Below, one piece after another: positions 9,117 through 17,830 of a DNA stretch of 64,000 bases (position 1 is the first letter of the stretch; each line of letters opens with the position of its first letter). Origin of the DNA: Microlunatus endophyticus (lineage in GTDB: Bacteria; Actinomycetota; Actinomycetes; Propionibacteriales; Propionibacteriaceae). The stretch lies in NCBI RefSeq assembly GCF_014646195.1, contig NZ_BMMZ01000004.1, positions 372,001 to 436,000 on the forward strand, read 5' to 3'. Below the pieces are notes generated by a model. The model saw only the letters and a list, made by a program, of their open reading frames with translations. It was not told the DNA's origin and ran no database searches. The position numbers were made by a program, and so were the translations under genes.

Positions 9117-9233
9117 TTAGCATCGCCGAATGTGGGCATCCGCGATCGTGTGAGTGAGCACCCAGCCGATCAGCAGCGCCTTGCCGACAAGAGCGCTGGC
9201 TACCGCAAACTGCCGGGAAGGTCGAGCCGTCTG

Positions 9234-9677
9234 ATGAACAGATTCGTTCCGCTGGCCGTGAAGGCGTTCTTCATGGTCGTGCTGCACACCCCGCTGCACC
9301 CGCTGCTGAGCCGCCGCTGGGCGTCGCTGGAATTCACCGGGCGCAAGAGCGGCAAGGTGTTCCATACCCCGATCGGCTACTACCGCGAGGGTGACCGGGT
9401 CTGGATCACGACCGGCTCGCCCTGGTGGAAGAACCTGCGGGGCGGGGCCCGGGTGCGGATCCTGATCCGGCTGAAGGCGTGCGAGGGCACCGCGGACGTC
9501 GTCTCCGATCCGGTCGAGGCGGCCCGTCGGCTGCGGCAGATCCTGGACGCGGTGCCGACGCTGGCCTACCCCGGCGACGTGCGGATCGTCGACGGGAAGG
9601 TGAGCGATGCCGAGTTGGACCGGGTAATAGCCGCCGGACGCAAGGTCATGGAGATCCGGCTGCTGCCGGGAAGCTGA
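9234..9677 (+). CDS. nitroreductase/deazaflavin-dependent oxidoreductase (DUF385, Ddn-like)
   Basis: A small split-barrel protein (147 aa) of the F420-dependent Ddn/DUF385 family: LLSRRWASLEFTGRKSGKVF, TPIGYYREGDRVWITTGSP and WWKNLRGGARVRI are the diagnostic strands, the KNLR segment contacting the deazaflavin phosphate. The frame is open from GTG 9132, but codons 9132-9233 have low GC3 and no ribosome site; ATG 9234 has GGGAAGG 11 bases upstream and matches relatives' N-termini. The physiological substrate of most family members is unknown. Confidence 0.82.
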   Translation: MNRFVPLAVKAFFMVVLHTPLHPLLSRRWASLEFTGRKSGKVFHTPIGYYREGDRVWITTGSPWWKNLRGGARVRILIRLKACEGTADVVSDPVEAARRLRQILDAVPTLAYPGDVRIVDGKVSDAELDRVIAAGRKVMEIRLLPGS

Positions 9678-9736
9678 CGACCCGACTGACGACCTGACTG
9701 ACGATTTTGATGGGCGAATCTGACAGAGTGGGAGCT

Positions 9737-10162
9737 ATGAGCGATCGAGACCTGGATCCGGCCGAATACGATGAGATTCCGGATGAGTCCGAGCAGTTGG
9801 ACCAGGACCCGTACCAGCCCGATTCGGGCCTGGAGGACAGGGGTGTCGACGACGCCCTCGACGAGGGACTGACGACCCCGGAGAACTGGTCGGTGCTGGC
9901 CCGTCGCGGCGATCACGAGACGCTGGACGAACGGCTCGCCGAGGAGGAACCGGACAGCGACGACAGCTCGGACGACGACGACTTCATCGACGACGGCGAG
10001 GTCGGCCGCGAGCGCGCCGGTCGGCTGATCGATCCCAACGAAGGCATCGGTGATGACGAGGAGTCCGAGCTGATCGGTGAGGACGTCGGTATCGACGGCT
10101 CGGCGGCCAGCGCCGAGGAGGCGGCCGTGCACGTCGTCGACTCCCCGGACGAGCGAGGCTGA
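9737..10162 (+). CDS. DUF5709 acidic protein
   Basis: A 141-aa, strongly acidic protein matching the actinobacterial DUF5709 pattern: repeated DxxPDESEQLDQDPYQPDSG, LDEGLTTPENWSVLARRGD and EVGRERAGRLIDPNEG, with a C-terminal EEAAVHVVD. The middle contains a run of Asp/Ser (DSDDSSDDDDFIDDG). It is probably disordered and cytosolic; function unknown. ATG 9737 is chosen because GGGAG lies just upstream and MSDRDLDPAEYDEI matches the family start. Confidence 0.85.
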   Translation: MSDRDLDPAEYDEIPDESEQLDQDPYQPDSGLEDRGVDDALDEGLTTPENWSVLARRGDHETLDERLAEEEPDSDDSSDDDDFIDDGEVGRERAGRLIDPNEGIGDDEESELIGEDVGIDGSAASAEEAAVHVVDSPDERG

Positions 10163-10291
10163 CGCCCCGCTCCGCACGCAATCGGTCGGCGTAATCGTTG
10201 GGCGGATGCACTCGGGCTTACTAGACTCGACTCCAACCTGTCGAACCAAGCATGCGAGGAAGTTCTGAGTAGCACATCCCGTTCGGGCGCC

Positions 10292-11359
10292 GTGACGGTT
10301 CCGACTGCCGCGGGCGCCGAACTTGCGCCATCCGCATCATCTGCCCGGGCAGCGTCGGCCCCCGCCCCGGTTTCGAGCCGGGTGACCATCCCCACGTCGA
10401 TCAACATGGTGAGCGTTCTCGGCCCCGGGGACGCCTTCCTGCGGATCCTCGAGCGGGATCTCGACGCCGATATCCACGTCCGTGGCAACGAGATCACGCT
10501 GACCGGTAATCCGACCGCGACCGAGATGGGCGCCGAGGTGCTCGGCGAGATCATCACCATCGTGCGGACCGGCCAGGGGATGACGAGCGACAACGTCGAG
10601 CGCCTGGTCACGATGATCGTCGAGCGTGACGAGGCGCGGCCGTCGGACATCCTGACCCACAACATCCTGTCCAGCCGCGGCAAGACGATCCGGCCCAAGA
10701 CGCTGAACCAGAAGCGGTATGTGGACGCCATCGATAAGCACACCGTGATCTTCGGCATCGGTCCGGCCGGCACCGGCAAGACCTATCTTGCGGTCGCCAA
10801 GGCCGTCCAGGCGCTGCAGAACAAAGAGGTCAATCGGATCATCCTCACCCGTCCCGCGGTCGAGGCGGGCGAGCATCTCGGCTACCTACCAGGGACGCTG
10901 AGCGACAAGATCGACCCGTACCTGCGGCCGTTGTACGACGCCCTGCACGACATGATCGATCCGGAATCCATTCCCCAGCTACTGACTTCCGGAACTATTG
11001 AGGTCGCGCCGCTGGCTTATATGCGCGGCCGCTCGCTTAACGATGCATTTATCATTTTGGATGAGGCACAGAATACGTCGATGGAGCAAATGAAAATGTT
11101 CCTGACGCGATTGGGATTCAATTCCAAAATGGTGGTCACCGGTGATGTCACCCAGGTGGACCTGCCTGGCGGGACGCGCAGTGGTCTGCGGGCTGTCCAG
11201 GACATCTTGGACCAGGTGGAGGACATCGCGTTCTGTAGGCTGACCAACCACGATGTGGTCCGCAACAAGCTGGTCGGCAAGATCGTTGCCGCCTACGACA
11301 AGTTCGAGCAGAACGACAAAACGAACGAGCAGCGTCCGACGACAGGACACCGACGATGA
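10292..11359 (+). CDS. phoH: PhoH-family P-loop ATPase (PhoH/PhoL)
   Basis: A 355-aa PhoH-like protein: a KH-like N-terminal region (about 40-110, ending VERLVTMIVERDEARPSDI), Walker A GPAGTGKTYLA (about 156-166), ILTRPAVEAGEHLGYLPG, Walker B FIILDEAQNTS (about 254-264) and VVTGDVTQVDLPGG. PhoH proteins are ATPases linked to RNA metabolism and usually pair with ybeY, as here with an ATGA overlap. GTG 10292 is the first conventional start; a GAGGAAG stands 30 bases upstream with only CTG codons nearby, so the start is uncertain. Codons at about 10975-11110 are unusually AT-ending (see findings). Confidence 0.93.
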   Translation: MTVPTAAGAELAPSASSARAASAPAPVSSRVTIPTSINMVSVLGPGDAFLRILERDLDADIHVRGNEITLTGNPTATEMGAEVLGEIITIVRTGQGMTSDNVERLVTMIVERDEARPSDILTHNILSSRGKTIRPKTLNQKRYVDAIDKHTVIFGIGPAGTGKTYLAVAKAVQALQNKEVNRIILTRPAVEAGEHLGYLPGTLSDKIDPYLRPLYDALHDMIDPESIPQLLTSGTIEVAPLAYMRGRSLNDAFIILDEAQNTSMEQMKMFLTRLGFNSKMVVTGDVTQVDLPGGTRSGLRAVQDILDQVEDIAFCRLTNHDVVRNKLVGKIVAAYDKFEQNDKTNEQRPTTGHRR

Positions 11360-11850
11360 CCGTTGAGATCAACAACGAGTCCGGTTCGGAGGCCGACAGT
11401 ACCGGCCTCGTCCGGCTGGCCGAATTCACGCTCGCGCAGCTGCGGATCCATCCGCAGACGGAGTTGTCCATCCTGCTGGTCGACGAGGACACCATGTCGG
11501 CCTATCACGAGAAGTACATGGACGAAGCGGGTCCCACCGACGTCCTGAGCTTTCCGATGGACGAGCTGCGGATCCCCGACGATGACGACGAGCCGCCGCT
11601 CGGTCTGCTCGGGGATGTCGTGCTCTGCCCGGCGGTGACCAGTCGGCAGGCGGCCGAACACGGGCGGACACCGGATGCCGAGGCCGAATACCTCCTGGTC
11701 CACGGTTTGTTGCACCTGCTCGGATTCGATCATGCCGAGCCTCAGGAGAAGGTCGAGATGTTCGGCCTCAAGGACAGGCTGCTGCAGTTGTGGGATGCCG
11801 AACGGGGCATGCAGGTGCACGGCCCGTCCGGTACGACCCCGGCTGGTTGA
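11356..11850 (+). CDS. ybeY: endoribonuclease YbeY
   Basis: A 164-aa zinc-dependent endoribonuclease used in 16S rRNA 3'-end maturation and ribosome quality control. The signature HGLLHLLGFDH (about 116-126) supplies the three zinc-binding histidines; GPTDVLSFPMDELR is the conserved preceding strand. It overlaps phoH by four bases and is followed two bases after its stop by corC, so it is the middle of a tight operon ending in era, the classic translation/ribosome-maturation cluster. Confidence 0.96.
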   Translation: MTVEINNESGSEADSTGLVRLAEFTLAQLRIHPQTELSILLVDEDTMSAYHEKYMDEAGPTDVLSFPMDELRIPDDDDEPPLGLLGDVVLCPAVTSRQAAEHGRTPDAEAEYLLVHGLLHLLGFDHAEPQEKVEMFGLKDRLLQLWDAERGMQVHGPSGTTPAG

Positions 11851-11852
11851 TC

Positions 11853-13190
11853 ATGGACCAAACCGACTGGATCCAGCTCGTCATCGCGTTGATTCTGGTG
11901 ATCATCGCCGGGGTGCTGGCCGCAGCCGAGTCGGCCCTGCAATCCTTTTCCCGCTCCCGTGCCGAACGGCTGGTCGAGCAGGGCCGGCCGGGCGCTGCCC
12001 GGGTGCAGCAGATCATGGAGGATCCGCCGCGCTACCTCAACACCGCACTGCTGGTCCGTACGGTCTTCGAGATCTGCTCGATCGTGCTGGTGGCCCTGGT
12101 GGTCTTCGGCGAATTCCGGCACAGCTGGTCCCGGATCCTGCTCGCCTCCGTGATCATGATCGTGATCAGCTACGTCTGGTGGGGTGTCGCACCGCGCACT
12201 CTCGGCCGCCAACATGCCGACAAGATCGCCAGCGTGGTCGCCGGCCCGCTGGCCCTGATCACCGCCGTGCTCGGCCCGATCCCGAAGCTGCTCATCCTGA
12301 TCGGCAATGCGCTGACCCCCGGCAAAGGATTCCGTGAAGGACCGTTCTCGACCGAGGCCGAGTTGCGTGAGCTGGTCGACCTTGCGGAGGCCAGCCAGCT
12401 GATCGAGAAGGGTGAGCGGGAGATGATCCACTCGGTCTTCGAGCTCGGCGACACCGTGGTCAAAGAGGTGATGGTGCCGCGTACCGACATGGTCTATGTC
12501 GAGGACACCAAGACCCTGCGCCAGGGCATGTCCTTGTGCCTGCGATCGGGATTCAGCCGGATCCCGGTGATCGGCGAAGGCCTGGACGACGTGGTCGGCA
12601 TCCTCTACCTCAAGGACGTGATCAAACGCGTCTACGACAACCCCAAGGCCGAGAACACCGAGAAGGTCAGCCAGCTGATGCGTAAGCCGGAGTGGTGCCC
12701 GGATTCCAAGCCTGTCGACGAGTTGTTGCGGGAGATGCAGCTCAAGCACAGCCATCTGGTGATCGTCATCGACGAATTCGGCGGCACCGCCGGGATGGCG
12801 ACCATCGAGGACATCCTCGAGGAGATCGTCGGGGAGATCACCGACGAGTACGACGTGGAGAACACCGACATCACCGAGCTCGGTGATGATCGCTACCGGG
12901 TCTCGTCCCGGCTGCCCGTCGACGAGCTCGGAGAGCTTTACGGTATGCAACTGGAGGACGAGGATGTCGAAACGGTCGGCGGACTGATGGCCAAGGTGCT
13001 GAACAAGGTCCCGATCGCCGGCGCGGTGGTGAAATACGGCGGCCTGGAACTGGTTGCCGAACGGTCCTCTGGCCGGCGCAACAAGGTCGGTACCGTCGTC
13101 GTCAGCCGGATCGATGAGGCTGCGCCCGCCGACGACGAGCATGCGATGATCATCCCGGCCACCGAATCCGATTCTGCGAAGGCGTCCTGA
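11853..13190 (+). CDS. hemolysin-family transporter, CNNM/CorC (DUF21-CBS-CorC_HlyC)
   Basis: A 445-aa membrane protein. Residues about 1-170 are the CNNM/DUF21 transmembrane domain (IQLVIALILVIIAGVLAAAE begins helix 1), about 200-320 a CBS pair (VMVPRTDMVYVED ... DELLREMQLKHSHLVIVID) and about 345-425 the CorC_HlyC domain (RVSSRLPVDELGELYGMQLE). Homologues are linked to Mg2+/Co2+ efflux. I place the start at ATG 11853, two bases after the ybeY stop; upstream in-frame starts would lie inside ybeY. The stop overlaps the next gene's ATG (13190). Confidence 0.92.
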   Translation: MDQTDWIQLVIALILVIIAGVLAAAESALQSFSRSRAERLVEQGRPGAARVQQIMEDPPRYLNTALLVRTVFEICSIVLVALVVFGEFRHSWSRILLASVIMIVISYVWWGVAPRTLGRQHADKIASVVAGPLALITAVLGPIPKLLILIGNALTPGKGFREGPFSTEAELRELVDLAEASQLIEKGEREMIHSVFELGDTVVKEVMVPRTDMVYVEDTKTLRQGMSLCLRSGFSRIPVIGEGLDDVVGILYLKDVIKRVYDNPKAENTEKVSQLMRKPEWCPDSKPVDELLREMQLKHSHLVIVIDEFGGTAGMATIEDILEEIVGEITDEYDVENTDITELGDDRYRVSSRLPVDELGELYGMQLEDEDVETVGGLMAKVLNKVPIAGAVVKYGGLELVAERSSGRRNKVGTVVVSRIDEAAPADDEHAMIIPATESDSAKAS

Positions 13191-13585
13191 TGAGCACTGA
13201 GCCTGTCGAGCATGCCCTGCCCGTTGAGAACCCGAGGCACCTGGAAGAGCCGACCGACCCCGAGGATCTCAAGATCATCACCTTGGCGCGTTCGGCCCTG
13301 GCCCGCACCCAGGCGTCGCAGGGTGCCAGCGTCCGCGACACCGACGGCCGGACGTACGCCGCCGCGACCGTCGACCTTGATCATCTGAAACTCTCCGCAG
13401 TGCAGGTGGCGCTGGCGATGGCAGTCTCCTCCGGAGCGCGCGGCCTGGAGGCCGTTGCCGTGTCAGGTGTCGGGCCCAGCGCGGATGATCTTGCTGTGAT
13501 CGCGGATCTGCCGGGCAGCGGTGTTGTCGTCTGGGTCACCGATCCACGCGGCACGGTGACGGGCAGGATCACCGTCGATGGCTGA
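13190..13585 (+). CDS. cytidine-deaminase-like protein lacking the zinc site
   Basis: A 131-aa protein that occupies the cdd slot between corC and era in actinobacteria. ITLARSALARTQASQGASV, DTDGRTYAAATVDLDHLKLS and the Ala-rich helix QVALAMAVSSGARGLEA match the CDA fold, but the catalytic HAE and PCxxC zinc ligands are absent: the protein contains no Cys, and its few His residues (EHALP, NPRHLEE, DLDHLK) lie outside the zinc-site positions. So it cannot be a conventional deaminase. It overlaps era by 8 bases. The first codons (13197-13210) contain a copy of the dispersed CTGAGCCTGTCGAG element. Role unknown; conservation of the slot suggests a function beside Era. Confidence 0.8.
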   Translation: MSTEPVEHALPVENPRHLEEPTDPEDLKIITLARSALARTQASQGASVRDTDGRTYAAATVDLDHLKLSAVQVALAMAVSSGARGLEAVAVSGVGPSADDLAVIADLPGSGVVVWVTDPRGTVTGRITVDG

Positions 13586-14498
13586 ATTCCGCTCCGGCTT
13601 CGCCTGCTTCGTCGGACGGCCGAACGCCGGCAAGTCGACGCTGACCAACGCACTGGTCGGCACCAAGATCGCGATCGCCTCCAGCAAGCCGCAGACGACC
13701 CGGCACGTCGTCCGTGGCATCGTGAACCGCGAGGACGCCCAGCTCGTCGTGATCGACACGCCTGGTCTGCACAAGCCGCGGACCCTGTTGGGGGAGCGGC
13801 TGAATGATCTTGTCCGGGACACCTGGTCGGAGGTCGATGTGATCGGCGTCTGCCTGCCCGCCGATCAGCGGATCGGTCCGGGAGACACCTTCTTGGTCTC
13901 CGAGATCGCCAAGCTGCCCGAACGGCCCCGGCTGGTTGCGATCGCCACGAAATCCGATCTCGTCGGCGGCGACCGGATGGCCGAGCACCTGCTCAGGATC
14001 CAAGCCCTGGAAGCCGAGCTCGGGATCGAATGGGCCGAGATCGTCCCTGTGTCGGCCGTTGCCGGTCAGCAGCTCGCATTGCTCACCGATCTCCTCGTCG
14101 GTCTGCTGCCACCGGGCCCGCAGCTTTATCCGGACGGCGAGATCTCCGACGAACCCGAGGAGCAGCTGGTCGCCGAGTTGATCCGCGAAGCGGCCCTGGA
14201 AGGCGTACGGGACGAGTTGCCGCACTCGATCGCGGTCGAGATCGACGAGATGGGACTGCGCCCGGACCGTCCGGAGGACAAGCCGCTGCTGGACGTCTAC
14301 GCGTCCATGATCGTCGAGCGCGAATCGCAGAAGGGTATCGTGATCGGCCGCCGAGGCAGCCGGCTCAAAGAGGTCGGCCAGAGCGCCCGCCACCAGATTC
14401 AGGCGATTCTCGGCACACCGGTCTACCTCGACCTGAAGGTCAAGGTGCTCAAGGACTGGCAGCGGGACGCCAAGCACCTGAACCGCCTCGGCTTCTGA
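13578..14498 (+). CDS. era: GTPase Era
   Basis: A 306-aa ribosome-assembly GTPase that binds the 3' end of 16S rRNA. G1 GRPNAGKST (about 13-21), G2 region [14 protein letters not shown]3 DTPGLHKP, G4 ATKSDLVG and G5 PVSAVAG are all intact; the C-terminal KH domain carries [19 protein letters not shown] (about 255-273). Length and motifs are standard. It overlaps the cdd-like gene upstream, and the M20 peptidase starts at the base after its stop. Confidence 0.97.
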   Translation: MAEFRSGFACFVGRPNAGKSTLTNALVGTKIAIASSKPQTTRHVVRGIVNREDAQLVVIDTPGLHKPRTLLGERLNDLVRDTWSEVDVIGVCLPADQRIGPGDTFLVSEIAKLPERPRLVAIATKSDLVGGDRMAEHLLRIQALEAELGIEWAEIVPVSAVAGQQLALLTDLLVGLLPPGPQLYPDGEISDEPEEQLVAELIREAALEGVRDELPHSIAVEIDEMGLRPDRPEDKPLLDVYASMIVERESQKGIVIGRRGSRLKEVGQSARHQIQAILGTPVYLDLKVKVLKDWQRDAKHLNRLGF

Positions 14499-15794
14499 AT
14501 GCTCCCGTCAGACCCCGACCGGCCCGCCGAACCGGCACGGCTCGCCGTCCTTGATCGGTTCCTCGATGATCATCGCGGCCAGCTGCTGGCGCTGGCCGAG
14601 GACCTGGTCGCGGTCGACAGCCAGATACCCCCGTATGGCGACGAGGTCGCCATCGTCGGCGTGGTCCGGCAGCGGCTGCGCGACCTCGGCCTTCCGGTCG
14701 GCGATATCCTGGCTGCGGACCCGGACCGTCCCAACCTGGTCGCGACGCTGCCCGGCACCGGGTCGGCTGATGATCAACAGAGAGGTGGCCGACGCGGTCG
14801 CCGGTTGATGCTGTCCGGACATCTGGACACCAAGCCGGTCGGTCCCGCACGTGACCAGTGGCGTACCGATCCCTTGGTGCCGGAGGTGATGGACGGGATC
14901 CTCTACGGGCTGGGGACAGCCGACATGAAGGCCGCATGTGCGGCAATGATCATGGCAACCCATGCGGTCCGCGAAGCCTGGGGTCCGGTCGCCGGTGACG
15001 TCACGCTGGCACTGCTCGCCGACGAGGAGGCTGGGTCACGCTTCGGTGCCCGGTACGTTGCGCCGCTGATCGCCGCTCGCGCCGACGCCTGCCTGATCGG
15101 TGAGCCGGGCGGCTGGCAACACGACTACCAGGCCCTGCACCTGGTCTCCCGCGGCCTGTTCGCCTTCATGATCGAAGTGCGCGGGACCCAGTTGCACAGC
15201 AGCTTGTCCGACCGGATGCCGGCGGTCAACGCGACCGTCAAGCTCGCGGAGTTGATCACCGACCTCGACCGCTGGACCGGGTTGACCTACCAGCCGCACC
15301 CGCTCGGCGAGAGCGGTCCCACTCTGAATGTCGGGGTGCTGGTCGAGGGCGGTGTCTCGTACGGCACGATCGCGGGCCGGGCCCGCTTCGGTTGCGATCT
15401 GCGCGCACTGCCTGGGATGACGCCGGAGTCGATCCTCGTCGACCTGCGGAAGTGGCTCGACGCCAGGATGGCCGCGGACCCCGACCTCGACGCCGTGATC
15501 ATTCCGGCACCGGAGCTCGAGTGGATCCCGCCGAGCGAGATCGCCGCCGACCACCCGCTGGTGGCTACCGTGACCGGCGCGTCTGATGCTGTCCTCGGCC
15601 GGGTGCCGCCGCTGTCGGTATTCCCCGGCGCCACCGATGCGCCGTGGTTCGACCTGGCCGGGCTGCCCACGATCCCGTCCTTCGGCCCCGGCGTCCTGAC
15701 CTGGTGCCACGGCCCGAACGAACATGTCGCCGTCACCGCCATCGAGCAGGCAGCGAAGCTGTACGCCCGGTCGATCGTCGGCTTCTGCAGCTGA
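14499..15794 (+). CDS. M20-family metallopeptidase (ArgE/DapE-like)
   Basis: A 431-aa zinc amidohydrolase. Metal and catalytic motifs are LSGHLDTKPVG (His and Asp), YGLGTADMKAA (bridging Asp), LADEEAGSRFG (general base Glu plus metal Glu) and WCHGPNEHV (last His). The lid/dimerisation domain lies at about 210-330. It removes an acyl group from, or cleaves, an N-acyl amino acid or dipeptide; the substrate is not evident, and ArgE and DapE should not be assumed. It starts directly after the era stop, so it is the last gene of the phoH-era operon. Confidence 0.88.
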   Translation: MLPSDPDRPAEPARLAVLDRFLDDHRGQLLALAEDLVAVDSQIPPYGDEVAIVGVVRQRLRDLGLPVGDILAADPDRPNLVATLPGTGSADDQQRGGRRGRRLMLSGHLDTKPVGPARDQWRTDPLVPEVMDGILYGLGTADMKAACAAMIMATHAVREAWGPVAGDVTLALLADEEAGSRFGARYVAPLIAARADACLIGEPGGWQHDYQALHLVSRGLFAFMIEVRGTQLHSSLSDRMPAVNATVKLAELITDLDRWTGLTYQPHPLGESGPTLNVGVLVEGGVSYGTIAGRARFGCDLRALPGMTPESILVDLRKWLDARMAADPDLDAVIIPAPELEWIPPSEIAADHPLVATVTGASDAVLGRVPPLSVFPGATDAPWFDLAGLPTIPSFGPGVLTWCHGPNEHVAVTAIEQAAKLYARSIVGFCS

Positions 15795-16022
15795 CCCGTG
15801 AGCCCCGCTGCTTGTGTGTCGAATCACAATCCGGAAGTCCGTGAAATATATCCTGGCCAGCTGATTATTAGCCGACATATGCATCCATGATTCGCTCGGG
15901 CCTCGGTGTGGCGATTATGTGGCATAGGTCATGGGATTTGCCATCGTGTATTGCGCCGCGTACTATTGCGGCCCGTTTCTGCCCGGGATCTGTGGGTATT
16001 TCCGAGACGGAAGGTGGGATTC
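15795..16022 (+). promoter_or_regulatory. transporter upstream region with CRP/GlxR-like site
   Basis: The gap before the MHS transporter is less GC-rich than the surroundings. At 15813-15828 it holds TGTGTGTCGAATCACA, which fits the CRP/GlxR consensus TGTGA-N6-TCACA at nine of ten positions and is flanked by matching T and A bases (TTGTG-N8-CACAA). GGAAGGTGGG just before ATG 16023 is the ribosome site. Regulation by a CRP-type protein is inferred from the motif alone. Confidence 0.5.
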
Positions 16023-17456
16023 ATGTTCGGGCCCCAGAACGTGCGCCGGCGGCTGAAGGTCGACGACATCACGGTTACCGAACCGGATGTCATCAAGCGG
16101 GCGATCGGCGCGGCGGCGATAGGCAACATCACCGAGTGGTACGACTTCGGTGTCTACGGCTACCTGGCGACGACGATCGACAAGGTCTTCTTCCCGAACC
16201 TGCCCGGCGCCCTCGGTGCGATCCTGACTGCGGCCCTGTTCGCGGTCGCCTTCCTGATCCGGCCGTTCGGCGGGATGTTCTTCGGTCCGCTGTCGGACCG
16301 CATCGGCCGTAACAAGGTGCTGGCCACGACCATGGTGATGATGGCCCTGGGCACCTTCGCGATCGGCGTCCTGCCGTCGTACGACGCGATCGGCATCGCA
16401 GCCCCCTTCCTGTTGCTGGCCTGCCGCCTGGTGCAGGGCTTCTCGACCGGCGGCGAGTACGGCAACGCCATGACCTTCATCGCCGAATACGCCCCGGATC
16501 GCCGACGCGGGTTCCTGAGTAGCCTGCTCGAGGTCGGCACCTTCTCCGGCTACCTGCTGGGCGCCGGCGTCTCGACCGTGATCGGCGCCGTGCTCGGCGA
16601 TCAGCAGATGCTGTCCTGGGGTTGGCGGCTGCCGTTCTTCCTGGCGCTGCCGCTCGGCCTGATCGGCGTCTACCTGCGGTCGAGGCTCGCCGACACCCCG
16701 GCCTATCTGGAGTTGGAGAAGCAGTCGGAGGAACGCGAGAGCCAGAACAAGGTCTCCGGACAGTTCCGCGACATCTTCCGGCTGTGGCCCAACATGCTCG
16801 CCTGCATCGGGCTGGTGCTGGCCTGGAACGTCACCAACTACATGCTGACCGCCTACATGCCGAGCTATTTCCCGACCATGGCCAAGCTCCAGGGCAGTGG
16901 TGGCGTCTCGGACCTGACGTCGCAGCTGCTGCAGATCATCGTGATGGCGGTCTGTTGGATCGTGATCCCGATCATCGGCCGGCTGTCGGACCGGTTCGGC
17001 CGAAAGATCATCGTACGGCTGGGTTCTCTTGCCTTGATCGTCCTGTCGATCCCTTCGCTGCTGCTGATCAGGGCCGACAGCGTCGCCGCGATCCTGGCCG
17101 GCCTGCTGATCATGGGCCTGAGCCTGATCTGCTTCAGCGCGACGATGCCGTCGACCCTGCCGTCGCTGTTCCCGACAGTCGTCCGCGCCGGGGCGCTGTC
17201 GATCGCCTTCAACATCTCGGTCTCGCTGTTCGGCGGCACGACCTCCACCGTGATGACCGCCCTGGTCGGCACCACCGGCAACCTGATGTGGCCGGCGTAC
17301 TACCTGATCGCGGCCGGCATCATCGGCATCGTCTCGATCCACCGAGTCCCGGAGTCCAACGGCAAGGCGCTGTGGGGCTCGACACCGGCAGCCGGTTCCC
17401 CGGCGGAGGCACGCGACATGGTGCGGGAGGCGGACCGGGTTCAGGTGGCCCGTTGA
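16023..17456 (+). CDS. MFS transporter, metabolite:H+ symporter (MHS) family, ProP-like
   Basis: A 477-aa, 12-helix MFS protein. The N-terminal GNITEWYDFGVYGYLA is the MHS signature, IRPFGGMFFGPLSDRIGR the loop 2-3 motif, RLVQGFSTGGEYGNAMTFIAE the helix 4-5 motif, and GRLSDRFGRK the equivalent loop in the second half. The family carries proline, betaine, citrate, ketoglutarate or shikimate with protons. ATG 16023 follows a GGAAGGTGGG ribosome site; upstream in-frame codons have poor coding bias. Substrate not assignable; a CRP-like site upstream suggests carbon control. Confidence 0.9.
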   Translation: MFGPQNVRRRLKVDDITVTEPDVIKRAIGAAAIGNITEWYDFGVYGYLATTIDKVFFPNLPGALGAILTAALFAVAFLIRPFGGMFFGPLSDRIGRNKVLATTMVMMALGTFAIGVLPSYDAIGIAAPFLLLACRLVQGFSTGGEYGNAMTFIAEYAPDRRRGFLSSLLEVGTFSGYLLGAGVSTVIGAVLGDQQMLSWGWRLPFFLALPLGLIGVYLRSRLADTPAYLELEKQSEERESQNKVSGQFRDIFRLWPNMLACIGLVLAWNVTNYMLTAYMPSYFPTMAKLQGSGGVSDLTSQLLQIIVMAVCWIVIPIIGRLSDRFGRKIIVRLGSLALIVLSIPSLLLIRADSVAAILAGLLIMGLSLICFSATMPSTLPSLFPTVVRAGALSIAFNISVSLFGGTTSTVMTALVGTTGNLMWPAYYLIAAGIIGIVSIHRVPESNGKALWGSTPAAGSPAEARDMVREADRVQVAR

Positions 17457-17490
17457 TCATGGTGTCGGCCGCCCTGCGAGGATGGTCGTC

Positions 17491-17829
17491 ATGAGCGATC
17501 GGATCTTCGAGTTGCGCACCTACGTCGCCAACCCAGGCAGGCTGACGGCCTTGCAGCGGCGTTTCCGCGAGCACACACTGGCACTCTTCGAGCGGCACAG
17601 CATGGAGGTGATCGGCTTCTTCACCCCCACCGAGGGCGAGGCCGCTGATCGGACGCTCGTCTACCTCCTGGCCTTCCCCGACCGAACCTCTGCGGACCGG
17701 GCCTGGGAGGAGTTCCGCGCCGATCCCGATTGGATCAAGGCCAAGGCCGACTCGGAGGTCGACGGCGTGCTGACCGAACGTGTCGACTCGGTCTTCATGG
17801 ACCCGACCGACTACTCACCCCTGCACTGA
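17491..17829 (+). CDS. NIPSNAP-family protein
   Basis: A 112-aa ferredoxin-like alpha/beta protein with the NIPSNAP pattern IFELRTYVANPGRLTALQRR at the start, MEVIGFFTPTEG in the middle and AWEEFRADPDWIKAKADSE toward the end. Bacterial members are of unknown function, thought to be small dimeric (ABM-like) proteins. The start follows GAGG at a normal distance. It is convergent with the tandem GNAT gene, one base apart. Confidence 0.88.
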   Translation: MSDRIFELRTYVANPGRLTALQRRFREHTLALFERHSMEVIGFFTPTEGEAADRTLVYLLAFPDRTSADRAWEEFRADPDWIKAKADSEVDGVLTERVDSVFMDPTDYSPLH

Positions 17830-17830
17830 T

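Noticed and set aside
11742..13142. 466-aa minus-strand open frame opposite corC
   Set aside because: Antisense to a well-recognised gene; composition (His/Asp/Gln-rich) is typical of mirror frames.
14499..15794. dapE or argE for the M20 peptidase
   Set aside because: Metal motifs are shared by the whole family; no pathway neighbours support either.
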